Source: Phaffia rhodozyma (Eukaryota > Basidiomycota > Tremellomycetes > Cystofilobasidiales > Mrakiaceae). Taken from it: DNA of 64,000 nt. Below are positions 44,590 through 56,075 of the stretch, in pieces; position 1 is the stretch's first letter, and every line of letters begins with the position of its first letter. The stretch is taken from assembly GCA_014706385.1 (NCBI GenBank), contig JACGZH010000002.1:558001-622000 (forward strand), in the 5' to 3' direction. A program made the position numbers and the translations under genes. The notes under the pieces were generated by a model that did no database searches, was not told the origin of the DNA, and was given only the letters and a program-made list of their open reading frames with translations.

Positions 44590-45847
44590 AAGGGAGAAGA
44601 GGAGAGAGAAAATCTAGATTCAACGGGATTTCCAATTTGTCATGTTGGTCTACTCTCTATCCTTTGAATGTTAGAGAGACCGCGTAGTAAAAGAGTGGGT
44701 GTACGAGACAGGGAACAGAACAATTGAAGGGGTTTACAGAACAGACCAAACGGACCGGACTGCCCGGTAGAAATTTATTCATTGTTTATAGGGCGATCGA
44801 TCCTTCTAGCGAAGAGAGCAGAGGGTAAAGAGCATCCGTCTGTTAGTCAATGGGGCTCAAACCTTGAGGAATTAAATAATTAAATGCCATTGACCACCAG
44901 CCGCGGTTGATATATCACCTTCAGGCCTATGAAAGAAGCTTCCGTCGGTGAATTCCGACCGCGGGAAGCGATATGTCTCGGGCTTGGAAAACCTCAGTTG
45001 AGCCCCGAGATCTCCAGAAAAGCCCGATAGACTTTTTATATCCGCCCCACTAAGCGATTCAGGCTGCGTTCCCGATCTCCGCTTCTCGCCGGTCACGGCG
45101 TACTGGCGAATATCATAGGAACAGAAGGCTTTGACGCAGTTGTCTTTACGAATTTTGCCATCATAAATATTTTCCCCAGACGTTGCGTTATCCTCACTCT
45201 CGATCATCGTTTCTAGCGACCACGATGGTCTATCTGATAGAATGGATTAATCGGCTCTGTTTACTATCCCGAACAAATCGGGAAGGTCGGACCGAGAGTG
45301 AACCTGGCTGATGGGCTTGCTCTAGTAGCTGCAGATCTATGTGTAGTCTCCTATAGGTGTTTCCCGGGATCCTTCCATTTCGTGCCTCTTCTCATCTCTC
45401 ACTCTTCCGCATCAACCTCTGGAACAAATAGCGTGACGAAATTCGGTGAATATCCTTCCATCCGATCTTAATGCTTCCCTCGACCTCCTCTTCATCCAAT
45501 CCCTTCTTACCATGCCCTACTCCGACACTCTGGCCTATCGGGCCCTCTGGCGAAAATGTTTCTCGGGGTTTTTTTTTAATCAGGAAATCCTCCTTCCAGC
45601 ATTCCTATAAAGATTGAGTCCAACAAACCAGGAGTACGATGTCTTTTCTTTTCTCCAGAGTCCTCATCCTTTTAATCCTCCCTTGTGTCCGTTTGCTTCT
45701 TTGGCTTTGCTTCCCCGTTCTCTTTTCAACCTTGCATCTTCGTCCTTCCGTCTCTTCTTCACCTTCCGCTCCCTCGCAAACGGCACAAGCTCTCCCTTTC
45801 ACTCCCTCATAAAGACTTTCCCTACTTCAACCAGTACACTATCAGAA
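44590..45847. other. Intergenic region containing one orphan ORF
   Basis: About 1.25 kb. Apart from the minus-strand ORF at 44872-45207, it holds the RIO1 3' region and the pyrimidine-rich leader of the secreted-protein gene, with a TATAAA-type box at about 45606-45611. Confidence 0.5.
44872..45207 (-). CDS. Orphan ORF of 111 codons, unknown
   Basis: Open from ATG 45207 (MIESEDNATSGENIYDGKIR) to TAA/TGA near 44872 (...GGQWHLII). Composition is balanced and soluble, with no signal peptide, membrane segment or motif I recognise. It is uninterrupted, unlike most genes here. It may be a lineage-specific gene, a fragment of an old gene, or chance. Confidence 0.3.
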   Translation of the reverse strand: MIESEDNATSGENIYDGKIRKDNCVKAFCSYDIRQYAVTGEKRRSGTQPESLSGADIKSLSGFSGDLGAQLRFSKPETYRFPRSEFTDGSFFHRPEGDISTAAGGQWHLII

Positions 45848-46504
45848 ATGCTCTTCAAGTCTACCCTCTTCTCGGCCTTTGTGCTTTCTTTCTTCCTCAC
45901 CTTTGTCTCGGCCGTTCCCACCAAGATCGTTGAGCGAACCACGAGTGCGGCTAAGACTTCCCAGCAGGTCTGCAGCTGTATGTTTTTTTCGTTCAATTTT
46001 TTCATCTGCCCCTCTGCGTCTCCTCATACTGCTTTCTTGCTCAACTTGTACATCAATCTAATATCTGTTGTCTTGTTTATTTATCTCCCAGACTCCTGCC
46101 CTTCATACTCCGGCTTCTCAGTTTCCACCACGTACTAGGCCTCTCTCAGTGGAGAGACCTATCTCGCTTGCGTTTACCACTCAAAGTATGTTTCGGTTTG
46201 TAGAACTGGACCCCTTTCTACCAACATGGTCTTTGGACTCTAACCTGCTCCCATTCGGTTCATCCCTCTCTGTATCACCAGCAACCCTTTCTTTGCCCTC
46301 ATTCCTTACCTTTGCCAGTACTGGATCTCCGGTAGCAGCGTTGGAACCTGCAACAAGAGCGGATCATACTCGTACTGCCCTGATTCGGCTATCAAGGCCT
46401 GCAACAGTTCCAAGCGTACAGTTGACGAGGACACCGAAACTGCCATGCAGCGACGAATCAGGAAGAGACAGTGGAGCGCGGCCAAGCTCAGGAGGCCGCT
46501 GTGA
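45848..46504 (+). CDS. Small secreted cysteine-containing protein (exon frame uncertain)
   Basis: ATG 45848 begins a clear signal peptide (MLFKSTLFSAFVLSFFLTFV, cleavage after SA) followed by VPTKIVERTTSAAK. A TATA box and long pyrimidine leader precede it. A donor lies at about 45977 (AGCT|GTATGT). The later exons can be read in different frames. One ends with YWISGSSVGTCNKSG, YSYCPDSAIKACNSSKR and stop at 46502, which looks like a Cys-rich secreted protein. Another reads through to 46556 (...LALQPKRQL). The two cannot be decided from splice sites alone. Also seen in exon 2: SCPSYSGFS. Candidate effector-like or cell-wall protein; function unknown. Confidence 0.5.
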
Positions 46505-47241
46505 AGAGAAAGTAGATCGTTTGATTCTTGCTCTACAGCCGAAGAGACAACTCTGAAGCTAGAGGCGATTGTTCCGATCGTCACTCTTCGAGTTTTCTCG
46601 GCATTTTCTCTCTTGCCCTTCGTACTTTCTTCTGTTATAGAACACATTCCGGTATACTGTATCTAGGAGAGCGCCACCTTTGTTACATACTACTCGCCTC
46701 TTCTCCCAACAACTTTTTTTTTCTTTCCTTCTGCTACTCGCTTCTGCTGTCTGTCATCGCTAGTTTCGTTATCCGCTCGTTATTTCTTTTTGCTTCCTTG
46801 CTTGTTACTCTTGTTGTCTCTGCTTTCCAACCAGCTTTTTCAATCTCGGGTATATGTTACATCATCCTCCTCGTTTGTCCTTTTGCTTTACTCAAATCTC
46901 GCTTCATTCCTCTTCCTCTTCCGGGTTCATAGTTCTCTTTTTGGGTTGCGCTGATGGAGCGCTTGGATTGTGTACTAGATCCATATACAATCATATTCTA
47001 CCATCTAGATCCCTGACTCATGAACATATGGACCCTCATCTGGCCTGATGAAGAGTTGGATATTCAGTCACGAGGAAAAAAACAAAACGAAAGACATCCA
47101 AAGGGTTTCCAGTCTGATATGACTCATCGACTTTAGGCGTTTTCGATCTCCTATCTCTCATCGCTTATCTCCTCATCTTCTCCTCATCTTTGACTACTAC
47201 AGAAAATTAGAAAAGAATAACAGGACAAACTTACCAAAGAA
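46505..47241. other. Intergenic region before NIT2
   Basis: About 740 bases: T-rich 3' region of the secreted-protein gene, then the NIT2 promoter. Nothing else seen. Confidence 0.45.
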
Positions 47242-49118
47242 ATGGCATCCATCAAAGCTTCTCCTTTCAGATTGTCACTTATTCAGTTGGGCGGAACTGG
47301 AGCGAACAAACAGGCGAACTTGGCCCATGCAAAGGAGATGGTCCTCAAAGCCGCCAAAGCCGGGGGGGGCATCAAGAACCATCTAGTTGTTCTACCTGTT
47401 TGTTTCTTTTGTTCTTAGTTTCGCTCAACTCTACTTCTTCGAATTCTCGACTGATGGAAGTGTTCCAACCTAAATTACATGCACAACGAAAAACATAACT
47501 TGATTTAATTGGGTAAAAAGGAAGTCTTCAACTCGCCTTATGCAGTTCCCGTCTTTAGGAAATATGCCGAACGAATCCCCAAAATAGGTTCCATAAACTC
47601 TGCTTTGACAACAGAGAAGACAGCCGAGGGGGGCGAGAGTGTGAGTATGCTTTCAGCCGTGGCGAAGGAGGCTGGGGTCTGGCTTATCGGTGGTGAGTCT
47701 TCTCTTTTCTTGCCGAAAATGGAGTCCTGTCGATCATTGGTGCTGGTGATTGTGCTGATGATAACATCCTATACAAAACCATTTATCCTCTTCGCCAGGC
47801 TCTATTCCAGAAATCGACCCAGAGACAGATTCCGTTTACAACACATGTACGGTCTATGATCCTTCGGGCGAGCTTGTCGCTATTCACCGAAAGGTTCATC
47901 TGTTTGATATCGACATCCCGGGGAAGATGACATTCAAGGAGAGCGATAGTCTGACGGGTGGAAGAGATATTACTAGCTTTGAAACCCGTATGTCTTCTCT
48001 TCTCTTAGGATTTTTTGTGCATCCGTCTGTCCCAAATCAGAGTTAACACGAGAGAACGAATCAAATCATGGGACACACAGCGTTCGGTAAGATTGGACTT
48101 GGGATGTAAGTCCTTACTCTTTCTCTTCGGGGGTTTCTCTCTCTTTTCGCTTCTTTCAAGAATGCCTCGCTGATATGATTCTGTTGTTGTGTATGTGCTA
48201 TCTGAAAAACGAACAGTTGCTATGATATTCGAGTATGTCTTTCTATCATGCTTGATTCTAACTCGGGCAAGAGCCATCGACTTTCGGGTTGTTCTTGATG
48301 TCTTGGGTTTGCTTACGTATCATCTGTCCAATCTGAAATCAGTTCCCAGAAATGGCAGCCATCGCCGCTCGTCAAGGTGAGACTTTGTCCTGTCCACATT
48401 GTGTGACGTCTTGATGACTGATCGATCGACCGTGTTCGCTATCGCTTTGCTGTGGAATTAGGTTGCGTTGCATTGATCTATCCTGCTGCGTTCAGTAAGA
48501 TGCTTTATCCTCTCCAGTCACTCAGGAACTTGTACTCGAATCCAATCGGTTAAGACTCACATGTGTGCTCTTAATCTCTTGTTTGTGATCTCCTAGACAT
48601 GACCACCGGCCCTCTCCATTGGGAACTCCTCCAACGAGCACGGGCAGTTGACAACCAGGTGTTTGTATCGATGTGTTCGCCGGCTCGAAGCTCCGACCTG
48701 AGCGCCTACCAGGCCGTATGTTTCTGTTCATTCTTATTTCTGCGACCAAGTTCCTGTGTGCTGAGTTTTTTATCGTCTTCTTTTACTGTTGTCATGAAAG
48801 TGGGGTCACACGAGCGTGTACGACCCGATGGGTCTCCAGCTGGCGACGACGGACGAGAAGGAATCGATTGTGCATGCGTTGATCGACCCAGAAGTCCTGA
48901 TCACCGCCCGAAAGGGTATTCCTGTGACTGTCCAGAGGTAGGGCTTTGTTTCGTTGTTTGCACGGGCTACAGTTGGAACGTGCTCTCATTCTGCTGACTG
49001 ATACGCGTCTTTTTTTTCTTTTTTTTTTCTCCTTTTTTTTTCTTTCTCCGTTCTCTCTCGCTCTAATTCTGAGCCTTTCGGTAGGAGGTTCGATGTATAC
49101 AAGGACGTGTCTGCCTGA
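47242..49118 (+). CDS. NIT2: Nit2-type omega-amidase / nitrilase-superfamily hydrolase
   Basis: Hydrolyses alpha-ketoglutaramate or a deaminated-glutathione-like amide. Ten exons: 47242-47397, 47521-47692, 47799-47997, 48081-48105, 48217-48232, 48343-48376, 48462-48494, 48597-48715, 48801-48937 and 49085-49118. The Glu-Lys-Cys triad is visible: catalytic Glu in LVVLPEVFNSPY, Lys in [17 protein letters not shown], and Cys in IGLGICYDIRFPEMA. The rest, [10 protein letters not shown]...[58 protein letters not shown], is typical of the Nit2/Nit3 subgroup. The catalytic cysteine falls in the 16-base exon 5. The end is [11 protein letters not shown]. Confidence 0.93.
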
Positions 49119-49490
49119 GAATGACACGTAGCAGGATTCTTGACGTTCTAAAGTTGTACCCGAAAGAGCATAGATGCATGTGTGTTAGAAGCAGAGCGAT
49201 TCATACTAAAGGCTAGATAAGTAAAATGAAATACAAGTGGAAAAAAATATCGAACGATTTGTCGGCCAACGACAAACATTCGATTTCTTCCGTTCAACTC
49301 CTTCTTTCCTTCTTCCTTTCGTCCTTCTGTTGATCCTTTCCAGCATCGACCAGAAGATTACGAACGCTTGGATCTTTTTAAGAGAGATCACCTCTCTTTC
49401 TCCCAATACCGGACTCTCTCTTCCTCTTCGCCTTTGCTCGTCGTTTTCTCTCCGCTCTGGTTCCTTCTGTTAGACTCGATCTTTCTGATT
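49119..49490. other. ERG11 promoter and leader
   Basis: About 370 bases between NIT2 and ERG11. The last 200 are pyrimidine-rich leader. An in-frame ATG at 49368 would extend ERG11, but the added residues are a Ser/Leu string inconsistent with CYP51. Confidence 0.5.
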
Positions 49491-52255
49491 ATGTCGTCGT
49501 CCCAATCGATCTTTACACAGCTCGCTCAGTTGATTCCTAGAGAACAACTTCCTTCCACTCCGATTCTTGTATTGGCTGCTATCTTTGGATTCCCTATCTT
49601 GGCTGTCCTCATCAATGTCTCTTACCAGCTCGTACGTCTTTCTTTTATCCCCCCCCCATTTTTTTTTCTTTTGGAAGTGTTTTCCCCTTGTCTCTTGTGT
49701 ACGTGTCTTGTCTGCAGGAAGGTATGCTTTTTCCAAGTGAAGACGTTCTTGTGGAGTCTGTGTATCTTTCCTCTCTACTGAAGAGAAACGAAGACAAGGA
49801 AGAATGAAACAGAGAGATGGAAAAAAGCAAGACAGAAGATGACAGTAGAGACTCAATACCATCTGTAAAAGTTCCCATCAAAGGAGTGATCGCTGATACC
49901 TCAAGTCATTCGTTTATTTTCTTTCCCTTCAACCGCGGTTTCTTGGTCTTACCCGTGGATGACACATCCCATACAACTTAACAGTTCTGGCCAAAGGACC
50001 CTAGCTTGCCACCTGTTGTATTCCACTATGTGCCCTGGCTCGGTTCCGCCGTTTGTACGCGCGATTTCTCAACGTGTCTTGCCTTCATTTCTCTCACCAA
50101 TGGCGAACTGACCATCTGATGGAGCTTCTGTTGCCATCTTGACTTGTAGCGTATGGGATGGACCCTTACAAATTCTACTTTGATTGCCGAGAGAAGGTTA
50201 GTTGACTCCGTGGTTTCTTTTCAATGTATTAGGAGTGAAACTTACCTCGTCGTCCGTCTTCCTCTGTCCTGTTAGCACGGCGATCTGTTCACATTCATCC
50301 TCATTGGAAGGAAGGTAACCGTCGCTTTGGGACCTAAGGTTAGCATTTCCTCTAGCCTGTATTCAATCGAAAGAGACAGTCGAATTCCCGACCTGACTTT
50401 AGTCTTCTTGATCTTTAGGGAAATGATATGATTCTCGGTGGAAAGCTTAGCCAAGTTAGCGCCGAGGAGGCCTATACTGTGAGTTTGCCGGTTCTCTTTT
50501 CGTTCTTCTCCACATGTATCTAACACACTCGAATCCTCATTCTGGTTGGCTTCCACACCAAAAGCATCTCACTACTCCTGTGTTTGGCAAGGATGTCGTA
50601 TACGATTGCCCGAATCACGTCTTTATGGAACAAAAGAAATTTGTCAAGTTTGGTCTTTCGCTCGAGAACCTCAAGGCATACATCCCAATGATCTTTGAAG
50701 AGTTTGACACTATGCTCAAGACCGATGACAGCTTCAAGGCATTCAAAGATGGATCCAAGGAGTGGAGTTCCTTCCCTGCCCTCAAGACACTTGGCGAGCT
50801 GACGATCCTCACAGCTTCTAGAACCCTGCAAGGAAAGGAGGTCCGAGCGGGACTTGACAAGTCGTTCGCTCAAAAGTATGAGAACCTTGATAGGGGATTT
50901 ACCCCGATTAACTTTTTGTTCCCTTACTTGCCCCTTCCGAGCTACTGGAAGCGAGATCAAGCCCAGAAGGAAATGAGTGACTTCTACTTGGGTATCATTG
51001 AAGGCAGGCGAAACGGAGAGAGTGACGTGAGTTTTGAGATTCCTCTTTGCAGAGCCAGGTGGTTAAGTTCTTTTGGTCCTGACGGAGATCTTGTTCTTGT
51101 TCTTGTTCTTGTTCTTGTTCTTGTTCTTGTTCTTGTTCTTGTCCCATTCGTTTGGAACTGATGGAATGGTGGCATTAGCACGAACACGATATGATTGCTT
51201 CTCTCCAGAACCAAACTTACAAGGACGGCCGACCTCTTAGCGATCGAGAGATTGCTCATATCATGTCAGTATCTCTTCTCATCACTCAGGCCACTCTAAC
51301 TAGTATGTTTGGAAGTTCGCTGACAAACATATCTGGGAAAACTGATATATCTAGGATTGCTCTTCTTATGGCCGGTCAGCACACCTCCTCTGCCACTTCA
51401 TCCTGGACACTTCTTGAGCTTGCCGCAAACCCAGAGGTCTACCAACGGCTGTACGACGAGCAAGTTGCGGTTCTTGGACAGCCGGACGGATCGTTCCGGA
51501 TGCTCGAATATGATGACATTAAGAATCTTAAGGTTATGGATTCCTGCATTAGAGAGACCCTCCGGATTCATGCGCCTATTCATTCCAGTTCGTGCCTTTT
51601 TTGTTCTTGAGGTTTCTTATTTGCATGTTTTACAGGCTAATTACCATTTCTGTTGCCGCCTTGATATTCAATAGTTTTCCGAAAGGTTATCTCTGATATC
51701 TCCGTTCCCCAAGCGCTTTCTGCCCCTTCCGAGTCTGGTCAATACGTGATCCCTAAGGTATGTTCTGCTACGAATTCAATGTATTGACAAGTTGGTTGGC
51801 ATATTTATGATGCATGTGCCCTGTTGCACGGCTTTTTTCCTCCACAGGGTTACTATGTTCTTGCTTCTCCTGGAGTTGCACAGATGGATGCTCGAATCTG
51901 GGAGAACGCCAGCAAGTGGGACCCGGCCCGATGGACCGATAAGAGTGGAGTGGCTGCCAAGGCGGGAGAGCAGTACGAGAACAACGCTGGGGATAAGGTC
52001 GATTACGGATTCGGAGCGATCAGCAAGGGGACTGAATCTCCCTACCAGCCTTTTGGAGCTGGTCGACACCGATGCATCGGAGAATCGTTTGCTTACGTTC
52101 AACTTTCAACTATTCTGGCTGCGTTTGTGCAGAACATGGAGCTCAAGTTGGAGGGTGGTGTTCCCGCTACCGACTATGAGTCGATGATCGTTCTTCCTAA
52201 GCACCCTCATACCATCCACTACAGGAAGCGACAGCCTCGAAAGGCTGCCGCGTAG
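49491..52255 (+). CDS. ERG11: Lanosterol 14-alpha-demethylase (CYP51)
   Basis: Endoplasmic-reticulum cytochrome P450 of ergosterol synthesis, the azole target. Ten exons: 49491-49631, 49985-50054, 50150-50196, 50276-50339, 50419-50478, 50565-51026, 51179-51264, 51355-51587, 51675-51757 and 51848-52255. Seen: an N-terminal membrane anchor (STPILVLAAIFGFPILAVLI), PPVVFHYVPWLGSAVSYGMD, the CYP51 B-helix/BC-loop region [20 protein letters not shown], I-helix ALLMAGQHTSSATSSW, the ExxR in CIRETLRIHAPIHS, and heme-binding PFGAGRHRCIGESFAYVQ with the cysteine ligand. The tyrosine of VVYDCPN that often changes in azole-resistant fungi is present as the wild-type residue. One intron (51027-51178) carries a hexanucleotide repeat. 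Confidence 0.97.
51091..51141 (+). repeat. TTGTTC hexanucleotide repeat inside an ERG11 intron
   Basis: About eight perfect copies, all within the intron upstream of the I-helix exons. The pyrimidine-rich repeat lies upstream of the acceptor at 51178. Confidence 0.9.
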
Positions 52256-52751
52256 ATCAGACGCTTTTCCTTGAGAAGTTTCTTCTTCTCCTCTCTCTCT
52301 TTCTTAATCTTTTCTGGAACAATGTTGCAAACATAATTAGATAAATACAGAGAAGGAGGAATATATATCATCTCCAATCTACCTTTCTTATTTTATATTT
52401 TCTTCATGTCTCCATTTGTCGTCTATTGTTTTCCTTCTTAGTTCCTTCTCCTTCTTCCTTGTCTCTTCAAATTTGGGCGAGAGTTTTGATACCCGTTATC
52501 GATCTACATGTGGTTTTGATGAATATCTGCTCAAGTTTAGTTCTTCGGGAGTCGATAGATGCTGGGCAGAGAAGCGGGGTTTGGCTAGAAGACAGGAGAC
52601 GATGATGAAATTTCCAGAGTGAGACAAGCAAGAAAAGGAAACAAGTTTCATTCCATGTATTCTGTTCGGGCTCTGGTTTTTACCACTTTCACCTATTAAC
52701 TCCATTAACTCTCTCTCTCACACACACATACATACACACCTACCAACCAAC
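52256..52751. other. Intergenic region between ERG11 and URA6
   Basis: About 500 bases. ERG11 3' sequence, then a URA6 leader with CT and ACAC runs just before the ATG. No gene seen. Confidence 0.5.
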
Positions 52752-54155
52752 ATGGCTCCAACGACTTCAGAGACCCCGGCTTTCGACCAGTCAGAGGTTA
52801 TTGTGATCTTTGTCCTCGGAGGACCCGGTGTCGGTACGTATCATCTCGTTCTTCTCTCTTCGGCATATATTCCTTTGCCTTCCCTCATTTCTTATCCAGG
52901 CAGAAGTCCATCCGACGTATTCATCGCTTGTATCGTCAAACACCTCGAGAATATGGCCCGACACAGTCTTGGTGTATCTCTATACTTGTAACTGAATCTT
53001 CTCTTTCTTTGTATTTTCTCGATTGGGACTTGTTTCTCCTTCGTGGGTTTCTATACTCAGGCAAGGGAACGCAGTGCGCCAACCTCGTTCGGGATTATCA
53101 CTTTGTTCATCTCTCTGGTTTGTTCATATCTCTCTCCTTTGCTCTTTCTTCGTCTTAATCCAATTTGATCTCTTCATTGACCCGACTTCCGATTGACCGG
53201 CTGATCAAAAACTAGCTGGTGATCTCCTTCGAGCCGAACAGGATCGACCCGGATCTCAGTATGGTGACATGATCCGAGAGTATATCAGAGAAGGCCAGGT
53301 GGTCCCTATGGAGGTCACTGTCAAGGTTCGTTCTCTTTTATTTGCTATGCCTGTCAGGATACTGTTCGTTGTCTGAAAAGAACTTGTGATGGTGCGTGTT
53401 TTCTTGGAATCACTTAACCAGCTCTTACTTAACGCGATGACGGCCGCTTTGCAGGATCCTCCTGCCGATTGGGCTAGTACGTTCCTCGTTTGGCTGGATC
53501 CACCTTCTTTCTTATCGGTTTGATGATACTGAGCAGTGAATCTCCTTTTGATCTATCTCACCTTACATATACGGACTCAGACCCTAACTCGAAGCCTCGA
53601 TTCTTGGTTGACGGATTCCCTCGAAAGATGGACCAGGCCATCAAGTTTGACGAGTCTGTCTGTGTTTCTAAGGCGGTCATGTTCTTTTCGTGTACGGAGG
53701 AAGTCATGCTTGAGCGATTGATGGAGAGAGGAAAGACCAGTGGCAGAGCTGATGACAACAAGGAGAGTATTGTCAAGCGATTCCGTAAGTAACGTTCCAA
53801 TTCCCCCCAAGGGGGTCATCTCTCATTGTGGTAGGGTTGAGATTATTTCATTCAAATTCGACCTTTGGTTTGCACCAACAATAGGAACTTTCATTGAGAC
53901 ATCAATGCCCGTGGTGGATTACTACCGAGAGAAGGGCAAAGTCTACGAAGTATGTCTTCTCTCTACTGTTCATCCATTCTCTCTGCTTTACATGCTATTA
54001 GATGACCGTCAAGGAAGAAGCTCTAATGAACTATTTCTGACCGTTTCGTGCTATCCTTCTCTCCATTTCTTCCTGATCAGATCCCGGCTATAGATACCAA
54101 GGACGCAGTCTATGTCAAGGTCCGAGAGGCTGTCGACAACATTCTCATTCTTTAA
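52752..54155 (+). CDS. URA6: UMP/CMP (uridylate) kinase
   Basis: Phosphorylates UMP and CMP to diphosphates in pyrimidine salvage and de novo synthesis. Seven exons: 52752-52833, 53061-53117, 53216-53325, 53422-53476, 53581-53784, 53885-53949 and 54081-54155. Seen: P-loop FVLGGPGVGKGTQCANLV (split by the first intron), NMP-binding HLSAGDLLRAEQDRPGSQYG and REGQVVPMEVTVKLL, FLVDGFPRKMDQ, LID ERLMERGKTSGRADDNKESI, and VVDYYREKGKVYEI at the C terminus. The pattern matches the eukaryotic UMP-CMP kinase subfamily rather than adenylate kinase (short LID, GRADDN). Length is about 215 residues, as expected. Confidence 0.95.
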
Positions 54156-54649
54156 ACCGATCGTATAGATTTAGAGATCCTATTCTCTTGCGCGGGATCC
54201 ATAACTTCTACTTTTCTTCCTTTCATTCTCCTTTATCTTCTCGCTAGATATCTAGATTTTTTAAGATTAATGACACCCAGCAAGATATCAGTTGGCTTGC
54301 ACATGAGAATGATGACGATGAGAACTAGGACGCGCCGTATAAGGTATCCCGTTTCTCCGATGGAACTCTACTGTACTCTAATGACAGTCTTCAACTCTCA
54401 TCCTATCTATCGGATTACCTCATCCCCAACCAGACAACATCGTCCTTCAATGTTGTGTGTTTATGCGCGTATACGCATGTGTGTACATGTTGATTGATAT
54501 CGGAAATCGTAGCAGGCAAGAATACACAGCTATATGTCACGTGTTTTCGCTTACCTTGGGATTCTTTTTTGGATTCAAACCAAAATCTTATCAGCTCGTT
54601 CGTCCGACAGGCTAAGCACCGACCGGACCTACACAGACAGACCTGCAGG
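54156..54649. other. Intergenic region before the zinc-finger gene
   Basis: About 490 bases of URA6 3' region and downstream promoter. An open frame in phase with the next gene starts at 54494, but its extra residues look like untranslated leader. Confidence 0.45.
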
Positions 54650-56075
54650 ATGTTCAAACGATTAAACAAGAAGAGGGAGAGAGAAGAGGAAGATGAAGCT
54701 TCAGGATTGAACGAGATTAAGGCCATGCTGGGACTCGATGGGGGAGCTGATGAAGTCAGTGGAGAGAGCGGAAGTGAAAGTGATAGTGATAGTGACAATG
54801 ACAGTGATGATGATGAGGGGGAGGAAGAGTCTGACAATGAGGAGAAATCCGGTGAAGGCGAGGATATGTCGGGCGATGAAGACGAGGATGAGGAAGAGGA
54901 TGAGAATGATGAGGATGAAGGTTTGTTCTATTTCATTCTTCGTTTGCTCTCATATAGAAAGGAGTATTTGGCCTAACTTTCCATATTCTTGATCTCTATT
55001 CCCATATGAATATTTAGAGTCTGATTCGGAACGTATGTCTTTCCCGTGGTTTTAATCAAATCTAAGCTTGAATCAATCTCAAGCTGATTTCTTTTCACTC
55101 ACTCCTCTCGTAAATTCAAAACGATATCAACAAAATAGCATTACCTCTTATCCCACCGCCGGACAAAGTCGCTCAAGACCCACTTTACCCAATTCCTGGA
55201 ACAAACAACTGGAAGTTATGTATTCTGTGCCCTAACAAAGTATTGAAGAGCGACTTCATTGGAGAGACTCACCTGAAATCAAAGGTCTGTCTCTGTTCTC
55301 TTTGTTTTCGGGAACCTGAATGGACGCGTGCCCCGATTCGAGCTTAGATTATAATTCCAGGATTATTCTGATCTCTTAAATTTCTCATTCTTTTTCTCTC
55401 GGAAGCCTCACACAAGATCACTGGCTAGGTTCAAGACATTCCTGTTGACAGAAGATATCCAAGGAATGGACAGTGTCTCTATCATGTCGACGATCACCGA
55501 TCGAATTGAAAAGATGGGCGCAGAGAGGGAGGATTCAAAGAAGGCTAAAGCAGAGAAAGCTGCAGAGCTAGTAAGAGTCTCCTTCTGTCTCTCTCCGTCC
55601 AAACGAATATCTCTGATATACTGAATCATTGGTTCCAACACATGTATCAATCAAAATAAAACAGAAAAAACGATCCCAAGAGAAAGCAGCCAAGGCCAAA
55701 GCGGAGAGACTCGCAAAGCGAGCTGCTAAAAATTCATCTTCCGATGCCGTCAAGCCCGCCGAGCCTTCTTCCACTACCGATGCGACCCTCACTGCTACTA
55801 CTACCACCAGCATTGACGCCAGCGCCGTCAAGGCGAAAGATGGAGAAGAGAAACCCAAAAAATCCAAAAAGGTCAAGGCATCTAAGGATAACACCACGAC
55901 TGCTCCTGCCGAGAAAGAAGACAAAAGAGAAGGAGAGAGAAAGTCCAAGAAACCAAGGGTTGAAAAGACCGGGGATGATGTGAAGGTCGAGAAGGTCGAG
56001 AAGAAGGAAAAGAAAGAGAAGAAAGAGAAGAAAAGCAAGAAGGAGAAGAAGGAGAAAGAGGCAGGATCGATATAA
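54650..56075 (+). CDS. Acidic/basic U1-type zinc-finger protein, probably nucleolar
   Basis: ATG 54650 (MFKRLNKKREREEEDEASG). About six exons including a 15-base exon, 55018-55032 (encoding ESDSE). Order: a strongly acidic Ser/Asp/Glu region; PLIPPPDK; LYPIPGTNNWKLCILCPNKV; a single C2H2 finger of U1/matrin type (C-x2-C...H-x5-H in CILCPNKVLKSDFIGETHLK, then SKPH); a short helical region (ARFKTFLTEDIQ); then a long Lys/Glu/Ala-rich tail ending in repeated KKEKKEKKEKK-like blocks. Acidic-plus-lysine tails with a U1-type finger are common in ribosome-biogenesis factors, so a nucleolar role is inferred. I cannot name the orthologue. Confidence 0.78.

Noticed and set aside
44872..45207. Mitochondrial DNA insert or transposon fragment
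   Set aside because: Base composition is not AT-rich like fungal mtDNA, and there are no terminal repeats or recognisable transposase/RT motifs.
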